Part shown: in pieces, positions 8,523 through 17,195 of the stretch
How positions within the stretch are numbered: position 1 is the first letter of the stretch
Layout of the letters: the number at the start of each line of letters is the position of its first letter
Source: Corynebacterium sp. HS2168-gen11
GTDB lineage: Bacteria; Actinomycetota; Actinomycetes; Mycobacteriales; Mycobacteriaceae
Assembly: GCF_024834075.1 (NCBI RefSeq)
Contig: NZ_JANUXR010000003.1
Coordinates: forward strand, 62,001 to 126,000
Length of the DNA: 64,000 bases
Direction of reading: 5' to 3'
Notes under the pieces: model-generated
Told to the model about the DNA's origin: nothing
The model's input: the letters and a program-made list of their open reading frames with translations, nothing else
Database searches by the model: none
Program-made: the position numbers and the translations under genes

Positions 8523-10511
8523 TACTTCTTGTTTTTAAGCCGCAAGGAATTGGCCAGCTGGGGTTTAACTCTCAAATTCCTTGATATACTTCGGTACGCG
8601 TATCAGGTGGCGTCCATTCAGCTGGGGTTTAACTCTCAAATTCCTTGATATACTTCCAGATACTGTCTAGAGTCGCCGACGCCGGCTGGGGTTTAACTCT
8701 CAAATTCCTTGATATACTTCAGCCAGTGAGCATACTTGACCTGCCGCGGCTGGGGTTTAACTCTCAAATTCCTTGATATACTTCCTAATTAACTCCATAT
8801 AGGCGCTGTCTTGCTGGGGTTTAACTCTCAAATTCCTTGATATACTTCTTATCCATTTTGTCGCGAAGTTCGTCGAGCTGGGGTTTAACTCTCAAATTCC
8901 TTGATATACTTCACGGCGGCGTTAAAGTCTATGACTACGGGCTGGGGTTTAACTCTCAAATTCCTTGATATACTTCGTACCACTGGCGGCGGCGCCACTG
9001 GCGGGCTGGGGTTTAACTCTCAAATTCCTTGATATACTTCGAGCATAATCGCGCGATATCAATAGCTAGCTGGGGTTTAACTCTCAAATTCCTTGATATA
9101 CTTCGCCATCGCCTTAATCCACTGATCGCGCGGCTGGGGTTTAACTCTCAAATTCCTTGATATACTTCCTTGTTCAGGTGCGCCCAAAACCGTGAGGCTG
9201 GGGTTTAACTCTCAAATTCCTTGATATACTTCTTTGCGCGTGGAAGCTGCTCAAACGGATGCTGGGGTTTAACTCTCAAATTCCTTGATATACTTCCGAT
9301 CGGTATGAACCGTATGACGATGTGGCTGGGGTTTAACTCTCAAATTCCTTGATATACTTCCCCGTAACAGCCTTCAACGAACCCATCAGCTGGGGTTTAA
9401 CTCTCAAATTCCTTGATATACTTCGTACGCAAAAGAACAGCGGAACTTTTCGGCTGGGGTTTAACTCTCAAATTCCTTGATATACTTCCGTTTGATGTTT
9501 CTTCGATTCGTTCCAGCTGGGGTTTAACTCTCAAATTCCTTGATATACTTCCTTTCCTGTGGCCGTCGCTATTAATAAGGCTGGGGTTTAACTCTCAAAT
9601 TCCTTGATATACTTCTTGCCCGCCGGCAATTGATCGGTAGGCCGCTGGGGTTTAACTCTCAAATTCCTTGATATACTTCTCGGCAAGGTTGATGAGGACG
9701 ACGAGGAGCTGGGGTTTAACTCTCAAATTCCTTGATATACTTCACAGGGGACACTAACTATATAAATATAAGCTGGGGTTTAACTCTCAAATTCCTTGAT
9801 ATACTTCGAGCTGAATCAACTGCTCGATTGGCTGTGCTGGGGTTTAACTCTCAAATTCCTTGATATACTTCGTACTGGGTGCGTGCTACGGCGCATATTG
9901 CTGGGGTTTAACTCTCAAATTCCTTGATATACTTCTTACCATTAACATTTTCCGTTAAACGTTGCTGGGGTTTAACTCTCAAATTCCTTGATATACTTCC
10001 TTCACGAACGCTTGACGACAATGTTTGGCTGGGGTTTAACTCTCAAATTCCTTGATATACTTCGAAGAACTTAACACCCATCTTACGGCGGGCTGGGGTT
10101 TAACTCTCAAATTCCTTGATATACTTCGTGCCCGTAAGTTCCATAATTCGCGCTTGCTGGGGTTTAACTCTCAAATTCCTTGATATACTTCGATCCAAAC
10201 CCCCCATCATGTCGCGTGGGCTGGGGTTTAACTCTCAAATTCCTTGATATACTTCGAAACTAGCGTGAATTTCACCGACTATGGCTGGGGTTTAACTCTC
10301 AAATTCCTTGATATACTTCGACCGATTTTGATGCGGTGAAGAAGCCCGCTGGGGTTTAACTCTCAAATTCCTTGATATACTTCACCAGCGAGCCATATTG
10401 ACCACCAACAGGCTGGGGTTTAACTCTCAAATTCCTTGATATACTTCTATGTTTCCCGTGGGAACGACAGACCTAGCTGGGGTTTAACTCTCAAATTCCT
10501 TGATATACTTC
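8523..10511 (+). CRISPR. Main type II-C CRISPR array (31 intact repeats)
   Basis: Repeat of 36 bp, beginning GCTGGGGTTTAACTCT and ending CCTTGATATACTTC. 31 copies, all identical by eye, start at 8557 and run to 10511 with 30 spacers of 28 bases, one of them 27 (9489-9515). Before the first full repeat lie the last six bases of the IS-split repeat (8523-8528) and its spacer (8529-8556). The crRNA sense is the plus strand: the repeat's 5' part (GGGGTTTAACTCT) is complementary to the tracrRNA anti-repeat encoded on the minus strand upstream of cas9. The repeat resembles that of the C. diphtheriae type II-C system. Each repeat ends in an extended -10 box (TGATATACT), so each spacer may have its own promoter. 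No duplicated spacer was noticed. Confidence 0.98.
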
Positions 10512-10539
10512 AGTTCACACCAAAAATGCGGTGTGAACT
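10512..10539. other. Perfect hairpin directly abutting the last CRISPR repeat
   Basis: AGTTCACACC and GGTGTGAACT (10 bp, perfect) flank an 8-base loop, starting at the first base after the last repeat. It sits between the array (plus strand) and the convergent cas2 end (10563). It could stop transcripts from the last repeat's promoter, or mark the leader end for Cas1-Cas2. A T-run (GGGTTTTTG) occurs about 20 bases further on. Confidence 0.7.
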
Positions 10540-10562
10540 GGAGTATTTCAGGGTTTTTGTGT

Positions 10563-10892
10563 TTAAAAAATGACCAATTGGCTAGGTTCGTCTTCTACGT
10601 TTACTTCTTGTTGCGCAGAAAAACGGATGGTTTTCGACCACTGCGTATCGGTCACACACATAATGCGAATGTCTCCGCCAACTGGTAAATCGTATTTGAT
10701 TGTTTTCACAATAGAATGTAGCCGACTCGCCAACGGCAGATATTGCACATAGACACTGAACTGAGCTCTCGCAAAGCCTAAATCAAGCAAACTATTACGA
10801 AATCGCGTAGCTTCTTTGCGCTCGCGTTTTGTTGCTACAGGTAGATCAAACATCACCACACACCACATAGGTTCCTCACCTCTTTTGGGCAT
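10563..10892 (-). CDS. cas2: CRISPR-associated endoribonuclease Cas2
   Basis: 109-residue ferredoxin-fold protein with MWCVVMFDLPV (the Asp of the beta-1 strand), a Phe-Ser-Val-Tyr-Val strand and the IMCVTDTQWSKTIRF segment. It forms the Cas1-Cas2 integrase that inserts new spacers. The ATG at 10892 overlaps the 3' end of cas1 by 17 bases and has GGGAG upstream. A second in-frame ATG at 10868 has an even better AGGTGAGG site. Homologues I recall carry a short extension before MWCLVMFDLPV, so the first is kept. Last gene of the cas9-cas1-cas2 operon. Confidence 0.95.
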   Translation of the reverse strand: MPKRGEEPMWCVVMFDLPVATKRERKEATRFRNSLLDLGFARAQFSVYVQYLPLASRLHSIVKTIKYDLPVGGDIRIMCVTDTQWSKTIRFSAQQEVNVEDEPSQLVIF

Positions 10893-11796
10893 GATTGCTC
10901 CCTATCCAATGCGGAACTTCTAAGATGCGCTGTGTATCTTCCACATAAGCACCGTATGCTTGAGCAAAATCTTCAAATACCGTTGGAATCGTTTGTCCTG
11001 TTTTCGTAAACGGCAACGTAAAAGCTTCTACAAGTGCATGTTTATGAGATGCCTCTAAAACACCTGATTGCTCAAAGTTTGAAAACACAAACTCATCAAG
11101 TGCAGGTCGAAAAGGTTCCATCAGATCATCAACTAGTGCAAAAGCATTCGATCTACCATGATGAAACACACCTAACGTGCCAATCAGTCCTGCTGCGGTT
11201 AAAGCACGAATGCCATGTCCGCGTAGAATCGTGTAACCATAGTCGAGTGCGCTATTCCAACGATCAGTGCCTATTCCTGGCACACGAGAGAACATATGTG
11301 AACCAGAAATCGTGCTCCAATATTTTCTCGCTGCTTGTGCTTCAATATTATGGCTATCGCCCGAATTAATACTCTTCTTCAGCGCTTGAAGAGAGGCATA
11401 ACCATCTTGATACCCAAGTGAACGCAGCGTACATGCCTGACCGCTCACTTTAGCCTTAATAATGTTGCTCCACGCGCGTTTACGTCGTGGGAGTGAGAGA
11501 TCTGCTTGCGCTTGCTGTCTTGCACCAATTCGTGTGTGATCACCAAAGGGAGCTGCAATGGCGGTCGGCACTTTCTTCCAATCACACACGATGAGTGCGA
11601 TATCAAGTTCCGATAGTTTCGTAAGCACCGCTCCACTTACCGAAACACTATTACCAATCAGCACAATTGCAATATTTATGAGTGGCAGTTCTTGAGTCTC
11701 TTGGCTTTCATGCACTACCAGGAGATTTCCACGTTTATAACGAAGCAGACCGGTAAATCCAGTGAAATCAAGAACTTGCCACCCATAATTATTCAT
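10876..11796 (-). CDS. cas1: CRISPR-associated integrase Cas1 (type II-C)
   Basis: 306-residue Cas1. The metal-binding residues are visible as E152 (NIEAQAARKYW), H212 (GVFHHGRSNAF) and the DDLMEPFRP acidic cluster (D223, D224, E227). Catalyses spacer integration together with Cas2. The ATG at 11796 lies three bases past the cas9 stop codon, which implies translational coupling. Length and motif order are normal, with no sign of damage. Confidence 0.97.
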   Translation of the reverse strand: MNNYGWQVLDFTGFTGLLRYKRGNLLVVHESQETQELPLINIAIVLIGNSVSVSGAVLTKLSELDIALIVCDWKKVPTAIAAPFGDHTRIGARQQAQADLSLPRRKRAWSNIIKAKVSGQACTLRSLGYQDGYASLQALKKSINSGDSHNIEAQAARKYWSTISGSHMFSRVPGIGTDRWNSALDYGYTILRGHGIRALTAAGLIGTLGVFHHGRSNAFALVDDLMEPFRPALDEFVFSNFEQSGVLEASHKHALVEAFTLPFTKTGQTIPTVFEDFAQAYGAYVEDTQRILEVPHWIGSNHAQKR

Positions 11797-11799
11797 GTG

Positions 11800-14700
11800 T
11801 TATTTCACTTCCCACGTGATCGGTAAGTGGGCATTACTTTCTAAACGAGGGCGTCCTAGAATATCGCGTCGAATGACCACGACTTTGCCAAACGTAAACA
11901 ACTTATTGACCGCTGGAAGCCAACCTGGTGCGTCGATTACTTTTTTAAGATTCTCAGATGCATTTTTTGGTAACCCTTCAGCAGAAAGCAGTCGTGGTCG
12001 CAAGCGCAACTGTCTAGGATTGTAGAACCCATCAACCTTCCACCGTCGAACTTCACCGAGTTCAGCTTGCATGCCGCCAACCTGACCATCAGTGAACGCC
12101 GTCATATCAACGAGTAGTTCGTCATCTTGAACGAACCAGCCAAGATACTCAGCTGTGCCATCAGCAAGTGCCTTGCGCAATTTTGGCTCGCATTGGCGAA
12201 CACTCATGGTTTGTGGTGCGATCTCAGCAGTGAAAAGATCCTCGTGACGATGTTTCACGAGATCAATACCGTACACTCTTAACATCGCGTAAGCAGGCTT
12301 CTTTCCGCTGGTAATGCGATAAATACGAGCATGATGGAAGCTTGCACCAAGTTCAACATAGCCACCATTAACCGCCAAACAACCAGCACCGACTGGGAAG
12401 AAACCGATGCGATCATCAGCGTATAGACGTTTATCATGAATTCGGATCACGCGGTCTGGATTCGCTGGTAATCCTTCTTTCGGATCAAAATCAGGATCGC
12501 GAGTCAACGCACACCACAGCGCTTCAGAAGAAGCTCGGTCGATGTCTGTGACGCTGATCGCGTCGCCAACGCGTAGGTATTTTAACGCACCGATGGTTTC
12601 TTCGTGAACACGGCCATTGCCCAATCGGAGGCGCAGATTCGACGATACAACGATCCGATCTTGTTCCATTGCGTCGTTTAGCAATGCCACAAGCGCGTGC
12701 ATACGCTTGATCCAGTTCTTCCACTCGCTGCGATGAGCCGCGTCTTTACCGGTATATTCTTTCCACTGTGGTGCTAGTCGGCGCAGTTCTTGATCGTGCT
12801 TTAAGTTGGAGCGCACCGCCAACGTTTCTGCCACATACGCAGACATCATGGCAATTACCGCAGCATCTACTGCGTGGTGGCGGCGATCCAAACGAGATTT
12901 TCCAACACCATCAATAAACTCAAGCTTCCCGCTAATACCAGATGCTTTGCGTGCCTCGGCAGTCAATGAGCCCTTAAACACACGAACCTTGGTGTCAGTG
13001 TTGTGGAAGTTTTGAGAAATTCGCGCGCGCAATTCATTCGCCATCCACGCAACGGATTCAATGGAACGATTATCAATTTCTTCGTCCATCGTGGTGCGGC
13101 GGAAACGATCAATAACCGCCTGTCGGAATTTATTGAAATCCTTTGTGCGCATACCTGGATCAACAAGCCAGTGACGCGTACGCTCAATGGCTTCTGCAAC
13201 CGATACGCCTGGACGCTGGCATTGCTTGGCCCATACCGCAAACGGAATATTGCTCTTCTCACTATTGCATCGCTTACATGCAGCAATTAAGTTTTCACGC
13301 GTATTGGTCGAACCTTCGCCAGCACGAGGAACAATATGATCCATTTCGGAATTCGTGAAATTAATCGGGCTACCGCAATATGCGCATTGACCATTTTGGC
13401 GCTGAATCGATTGATACCTCCACAGATCTGCACTGCGTGGACGTCCCTCGATATTCAGCTGCTGTTGCATCTGTTCAACTAACGCAAGGTTACGCTTTGC
13501 ACGATTTTGATTATCGCGATCAATTTGTCGAACTTGCGCTTCGCTCATAAACGATGCCCGAACGTGCTCAATATTCACAGATTCCGGCGCACCCCAGGTA
13601 TCTTCAGCAGCTTGCAACCAACGCGCAACTGTTTTGAGCACACGGTCAACTGCAGGATTCCCCACTGGTTCGCCAATTGGTGGGGCAGGAGGTGCCCAAT
13701 CTGGCTCAATATTGAACTCTGCACGCCGCGCGGTATACAGATCAACGCCTTCCTCTAACATCCGACGCGTCAACCGTCGCAATGTGTCCTCACTGTAGGC
13801 TGCGCGTCCAATTGGAAGATACAGTGCATCAAGCTTTGCATGATCATCATCAGAAAGATCAGCAAAGAACGCTTGTACTTTTGCACCTACCTCAGAATCA
13901 AAATCATCAACTTCAGCATTTGAAAGTGCTTTAATCATGGCATCTTGTTCAGCTGCGGAAGCCTGTTTCCACCACTGAACCAGTGGCTTGATCTTGCATC
14001 CTAAAATCCTACGGTTTGTATCGTGTGTTGGTGGTTTTGCACCAGCACGTTCACCGTCGTCAGTCATCGTTGCGGTGCCGAGTAAATGCCCGCGATCGAT
14101 GCCGAGCACCTCAGCGATAGCAATCCACGAAGGCTCTTTGGTAACTGGCAACTCAATCAGATGGTTGTACACCAACATGAATTGCTCCTGCGTTAATGCA
14201 ACTTTCGCATTTCCTTCGCGAATCCGTAAGTTACCAATCAACGCAGCTACGCGATATTTCTGGAACGCATCAGTTGCCTTTAACGCACGATAACGCTGCG
14301 GTTGCAGTGGATCTTTACCTGTACGGCTGGCTGCGGAACCTTTTGGTGATTCTGCCGCAAACACGTAATCAATGAGTGTATTTGTTAATTCACTGGTCAA
14401 GCCTTGCATCTTGGCAATTGCTTGAATCTCATTGGCAAAATCACTTTGCATTAAGCGGGCAGAGAGCAGGCCTTGTTCACCGCGTAGTTTCTGCTTGCCT
14501 AGTGCAACTGCAGTGACAATCTGCGCCAGCGAAACTGTTTCTGGGAATGGGCGTCCAATCAGCTTCGTGGATTCTTCCCGAATCTGCTCAAAACCAGCCG
14601 AAGGTGCAGCTGGGACATGCAAGGTATTGACCTTCATATAAGGATTTCGCCAACCGCGATGGCGTGCAATATGGCGCAACGCAATTGACAGCTTCTCGCC

Positions 14701-15063
14701 AAGTTCTGCTTGATCTTCAATCGGCGAAGAAATCAGTTCAGTACGAACTCGCCACGGATAAAACGGATCCTCATAGTCTTCGAATGGGGTAACTGGCCAG
14801 CCTTGCTGCTCCAAGAATGCATCCAGCTTTTGCAACCTGCGGCGCTTCCGGCGATACAACCGGCGTGTGCGGCGTGCAACGCCAGAAGATGCAAGCCTGG
14901 TAACGGCTGATTTGATTTGATCGGGGTCCAAGCCGGAATCGTGAATATGCGATACCGAGCTGAGGATCTTAATTGGCATGCCATCGGCATCAATTTCAAG
15001 CGCTGTTGTGCCTACTGAAAAGCTACCAACATCGATGCCAACCCTATAGCGAGTAGTGGCCAT
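11800..15063 (-). CDS. cas9: Cas9 endonuclease, type II-C (1087 residues)
   Basis: RNA-guided DNA endonuclease. RuvC-I is at VGIDVGSFSVG (D11), followed by the Arg-rich bridge helix (RRTRRLYRRKRRRLQ, residues about 60-75), the REC lobe, RuvC-II at VNIEHVRASF (E499), the HNH domain (CAYCGSPINF, then DHIVPR with H576, and CKRCNSEKSN) and RuvC-III at HHAVDAAVIA (D733), then the PAM-interacting C-terminal part. All catalytic residues are present. Length and sequence match the compact Corynebacterium Cas9 as I recall it (about 1084 residues). The true start is the ATG at 15063, behind AAAGGAG. The longer in-frame ATG at 15135 lies inside the tracrRNA and is rejected. No csn2 or cas4, hence subtype II-C. 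No promoter fits between the tracrRNA terminator and the start. Confidence 0.98.
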   Translation of the reverse strand: MATTRYRVGIDVGSFSVGTTALEIDADGMPIKILSSVSHIHDSGLDPDQIKSAVTRLASSGVARRTRRLYRRKRRRLQKLDAFLEQQGWPVTPFEDYEDPFYPWRVRTELISSPIEDQAELGEKLSIALRHIARHRGWRNPYMKVNTLHVPAAPSAGFEQIREESTKLIGRPFPETVSLAQIVTAVALGKQKLRGEQGLLSARLMQSDFANEIQAIAKMQGLTSELTNTLIDYVFAAESPKGSAASRTGKDPLQPQRYRALKATDAFQKYRVAALIGNLRIREGNAKVALTQEQFMLVYNHLIELPVTKEPSWIAIAEVLGIDRGHLLGTATMTDDGERAGAKPPTHDTNRRILGCKIKPLVQWWKQASAAEQDAMIKALSNAEVDDFDSEVGAKVQAFFADLSDDDHAKLDALYLPIGRAAYSEDTLRRLTRRMLEEGVDLYTARRAEFNIEPDWAPPAPPIGEPVGNPAVDRVLKTVARWLQAAEDTWGAPESVNIEHVRASFMSEAQVRQIDRDNQNRAKRNLALVEQMQQQLNIEGRPRSADLWRYQSIQRQNGQCAYCGSPINFTNSEMDHIVPRAGEGSTNTRENLIAACKRCNSEKSNIPFAVWAKQCQRPGVSVAEAIERTRHWLVDPGMRTKDFNKFRQAVIDRFRRTTMDEEIDNRSIESVAWMANELRARISQNFHNTDTKVRVFKGSLTAEARKASGISGKLEFIDGVGKSRLDRRHHAVDAAVIAMMSAYVAETLAVRSNLKHDQELRRLAPQWKEYTGKDAAHRSEWKNWIKRMHALVALLNDAMEQDRIVVSSNLRLRLGNGRVHEETIGALKYLRVGDAISVTDIDRASSEALWCALTRDPDFDPKEGLPANPDRVIRIHDKRLYADDRIGFFPVGAGCLAVNGGYVELGASFHHARIYRITSGKKPAYAMLRVYGIDLVKHRHEDLFTAEIAPQTMSVRQCEPKLRKALADGTAEYLGWFVQDDELLVDMTAFTDGQVGGMQAELGEVRRWKVDGFYNPRQLRLRPRLLSAEGLPKNASENLKKVIDAPGWLPAVNKLFTFGKVVVIRRDILGRPRLESNAHLPITWEVK

Positions 15064-15082
15064 AGCCTGCTCCTTTTGCAAT

Positions 15083-15162
15083 AAAAAAACCGACAATGTA
15101 AACATTGTCGGTGGAGCATTCAATCTCGGAAACAAGCCGAGACTTACTGAGGTTTAACTCTG
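15083..15162 (-). ncRNA. tracrRNA
   Basis: About 80 nt, minus strand, just upstream of cas9. Anti-repeat AGAGTTAAACCTCAG pairs with CTGGGGTTTAACTCT of the repeat (one G-A mismatch). It is followed by AGTAAG, a stem-loop (TCTCGG/CCGAGA), the conserved ATGCTCC linker, and a terminal 11-bp hairpin (ACCGACAATGT/ACATTGTCGGT, 15089-15112) with seven U residues. The layout matches the C. diphtheriae tracrRNA as I recall it (CUCAGUAAG, hairpin, UUGCUCC, GC hairpin). The 5' end is inferred from the promoter. Confidence 0.92.
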
Positions 15163-15168
15163 ATAAGA

Positions 15169-15197
15169 ATATTATCTTCACCAGACAATGTTGTCAA
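15169..15197 (-). promoter_or_regulatory. Consensus promoter of tracrRNA (and probably the cas operon)
   Basis: On the minus strand TTGACA (15192-15197) and TAATAT (15169-15174) are separated by exactly 17 bases, a near-perfect sigma-70 type promoter. The predicted start is near 15162, five to seven bases before the anti-repeat. Confidence 0.9.
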
Positions 15198-15440
15198 GTA
15201 AAAATTTTAACAGCAGGGGGTAACATGGTGTAGGGGTTTGTTCGCACATGTGTTCTATATTGTGGTGTGGTGGTTGAACTCGCTGCATAGAGGCATATTT
15301 TTATGATTTTGCTGGCGCCAATTGACGTCGAAAAGCTGAGCTTATACCCAAAAATCTTGCGAAATGATGTACCCTTTCAGGTGACTATAACGAATGTTCC
15401 TGAGTGGACAATTCCTAACTATGTATAAGGGGAAACCAAC
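15198..15440. other. Intergenic region between the tracrRNA promoter and ettA
   Basis: About 240 bases that should carry the ettA promoter on the plus strand (for example the TATAAC box in GACTATAACG near 15388). The right boundary of the CRISPR island lies somewhere here. An ACGTCGAAAAGC sequence near 15326 resembles the dispersed 12-mer family. No gene seen. Confidence 0.4.
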
Positions 15441-17111
15441 GTGGGTGAATTCATCTATACGATGAAAAATGTGCGCAAGGCTATTGGCGATAAGGTTATT
15501 TTGGATAACGTCACCATGGCTTTTTACCCAGGCGCAAAAATCGGCGTCGTCGGCCCGAACGGTGCTGGTAAATCGTCGATTCTGAAGATCATGGCTGGTC
15601 TGGATCAGCCTTCTAATGGTGAAGCGTTCCTCGACCCAGGTGCCACCGTGGGAATCCTGTTGCAGGAACCACCATTGAATGAGGAAAAGACCGTACGTGA
15701 AAACGTCGAAGAAGGCCTTGGCCCGATCTTTGAAAAGAAGAAGCGTTTCGAAGCAATTGCCGAAGAAATGGCCACCAACTACACCGACGAGCTCATGGAA
15801 GAAATGGGCAAGCTGCAAGAAGAACTCGATGCAGCGGACGCCTGGGAAGTCGATTCCAAGATCGAGCAGGCAATGGAAGCACTGCGCTGCCCACCATCTG
15901 ATTCTCCTGTGACCCACCTTTCTGGTGGTGAGCGTCGTCGCGTCGCATTAGCAAAGCTGCTACTTTCTGAGCCTGACCTGCTGCTTCTCGACGAGCCTAC
16001 CAACCACCTCGATGCAGAATCAGTGCTCTGGTTAGAGCAACACCTTGCGAAGTATCCAGGTGCTGTTCTCGCCGTGACTCACGATCGTTACTTCCTGGAT
16101 CACGTCGCGGGCTGGATCTGCGAAGTCGATCGCGGCAAGCTGTACCCATATGAAGGCAACTACTCCACCTACCTGGAGAAGAAGGCTGACCGCCTGGAAA
16201 TTGCTGGTCAAAAGGATAAGAAGCTGCAAAAGCGTCTGAAGGATGAACTCGCATGGGTTCGTTCTGGTGCGAAGGCACGTCAGGCAAAGAACAAAGCGCG
16301 TCTGGCTCGCTACGAAGAAATGGTGGCAGAAGCCGAGCAGTTCAAGAAGCTTGATTTCGAAGAAATTCAAATCCCAACCCCACCTCGTTTGGGTGCGCAG
16401 GTTGTTGAAGTCAGCGCCTTGGAAAAGGGCTTCGACGGTCGCGTGCTGATTAAGGATCTGTCGTTCACCTTGCCACGAAACGGCATTGTTGGTGTGATTG
16501 GTCCAAACGGTGTGGGTAAGTCCACCCTGTTCAAGACGATCGTTGGTCTGGAACAACCAGACGCCGGTGAAGTCAAAGTTGGTCAGACCGTGAAGTTGTC
16601 GTATGTGGACCAGGGGCGTGAAAATATTGATCCAGAAAAGACCGTTTGGGAAGTAGTTTCCGACGGCCTGGATTATATTATCGTCGGCCAAAACGAAATG
16701 CCATCGCGTGCATATCTCTCCGCGTTCGGCTTCAAGGGCGCTGACCAGCAAAAGCCTTCGAAGGTGCTCTCCGGTGGTGAGCGTAACCGCTTGAACTTGG
16801 CATTGACCTTAAAGCAGGGCGGCAACTTGATCCTGCTCGACGAGCCTACCAACGACCTCGACGTGGAAACCTTGTCGTCACTGGAAAACGCGCTGCAGAA
16901 GTTCCCAGGTTGTGCCGTGGTCATTTCCCACGACCGCTGGTTCCTTGACCGCACCTGTACCCACATCCTGGCATGGGAAGGTAACGTTGCCGAAGGCCAG
17001 TGGTTCTGGTTTGAAGGCAACTTCGAAGATTACGAAAAGAACAAGGTTGAGCGCCTCGGCCCAGATGCTGCACGTCCATCACGTGTGACACACCGCAAGC
17101 TGACGCGCTAA
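15441..17111 (+). CDS. ettA: ABC-F ATPase EttA (energy-dependent translational throttle)
   Basis: 556-residue soluble protein with two ABC ATPase domains and no membrane segment. Domain 1 has GPNGAGKS, LSGGERRRVALAKLL and LLLLDEPTNHLD. The interdomain linker with Tyr/Lys-rich P-site tRNA interaction motif (YEGNYSTYLEKK, then RQAKNKARL) follows. Domain 2 has GPNGVGKS, LSGGERNRLNLA and LILLDEPTNDLD. EttA binds the ribosomal E site and gates elongation according to energy state. GTG start at 15441 behind AAGGGG. In mycobacteria its orthologue Rv2477c lies directly next to the ssb-like gene; here the CRISPR island separates them. Confidence 0.96.
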   Translation: MGEFIYTMKNVRKAIGDKVILDNVTMAFYPGAKIGVVGPNGAGKSSILKIMAGLDQPSNGEAFLDPGATVGILLQEPPLNEEKTVRENVEEGLGPIFEKKKRFEAIAEEMATNYTDELMEEMGKLQEELDAADAWEVDSKIEQAMEALRCPPSDSPVTHLSGGERRRVALAKLLLSEPDLLLLDEPTNHLDAESVLWLEQHLAKYPGAVLAVTHDRYFLDHVAGWICEVDRGKLYPYEGNYSTYLEKKADRLEIAGQKDKKLQKRLKDELAWVRSGAKARQAKNKARLARYEEMVAEAEQFKKLDFEEIQIPTPPRLGAQVVEVSALEKGFDGRVLIKDLSFTLPRNGIVGVIGPNGVGKSTLFKTIVGLEQPDAGEVKVGQTVKLSYVDQGRENIDPEKTVWEVVSDGLDYIIVGQNEMPSRAYLSAFGFKGADQQKPSKVLSGGERNRLNLALTLKQGGNLILLDEPTNDLDVETLSSLENALQKFPGCAVVISHDRWFLDRTCTHILAWEGNVAEGQWFWFEGNFEDYEKNKVERLGPDAARPSRVTHRKLTR

Positions 17112-17135
17112 GCGTATACCTTGACCCATTACAAC

Positions 17136-17195
17136 CAAACCGCTAGCTAGACGTTACTGCGAGGAGACTACACAGTGCCGAAAGCTAGCGGTTTG
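17136..17195. repeat. Long perfect inverted repeat after ettA
   Basis: CAAACCGCTAGCT (17136-17148) and AGCTAGCGGTTTG (17183-17195) are perfect 13-bp arms around a 34-base spacer. There is no T-run after the second arm, so it is not a classic terminator. It may be the ettA transcript end or a remnant of a mobile element. Confidence 0.7.

Noticed and set aside
6970-10511. Spacers that target this window
   Set aside because: No matching protospacer was noticed by eye, but this was not an exhaustive search, so no claim is made either way.
8445-10688. Short open frames running through the CRISPR array (for example 8445-8648, 9413-9607, 10500-10688)
   Set aside because: They are translations of the repeat (GLTLKFLDI pattern) or of array edges, not genes.
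15064-15135. Longer Cas9 start at 15135 adding 24 residues
   Set aside because: This sequence is the tracrRNA body and terminator; the ATG at 15063 has a proper AAAGGAG site and the normal Cas9 N-terminus.
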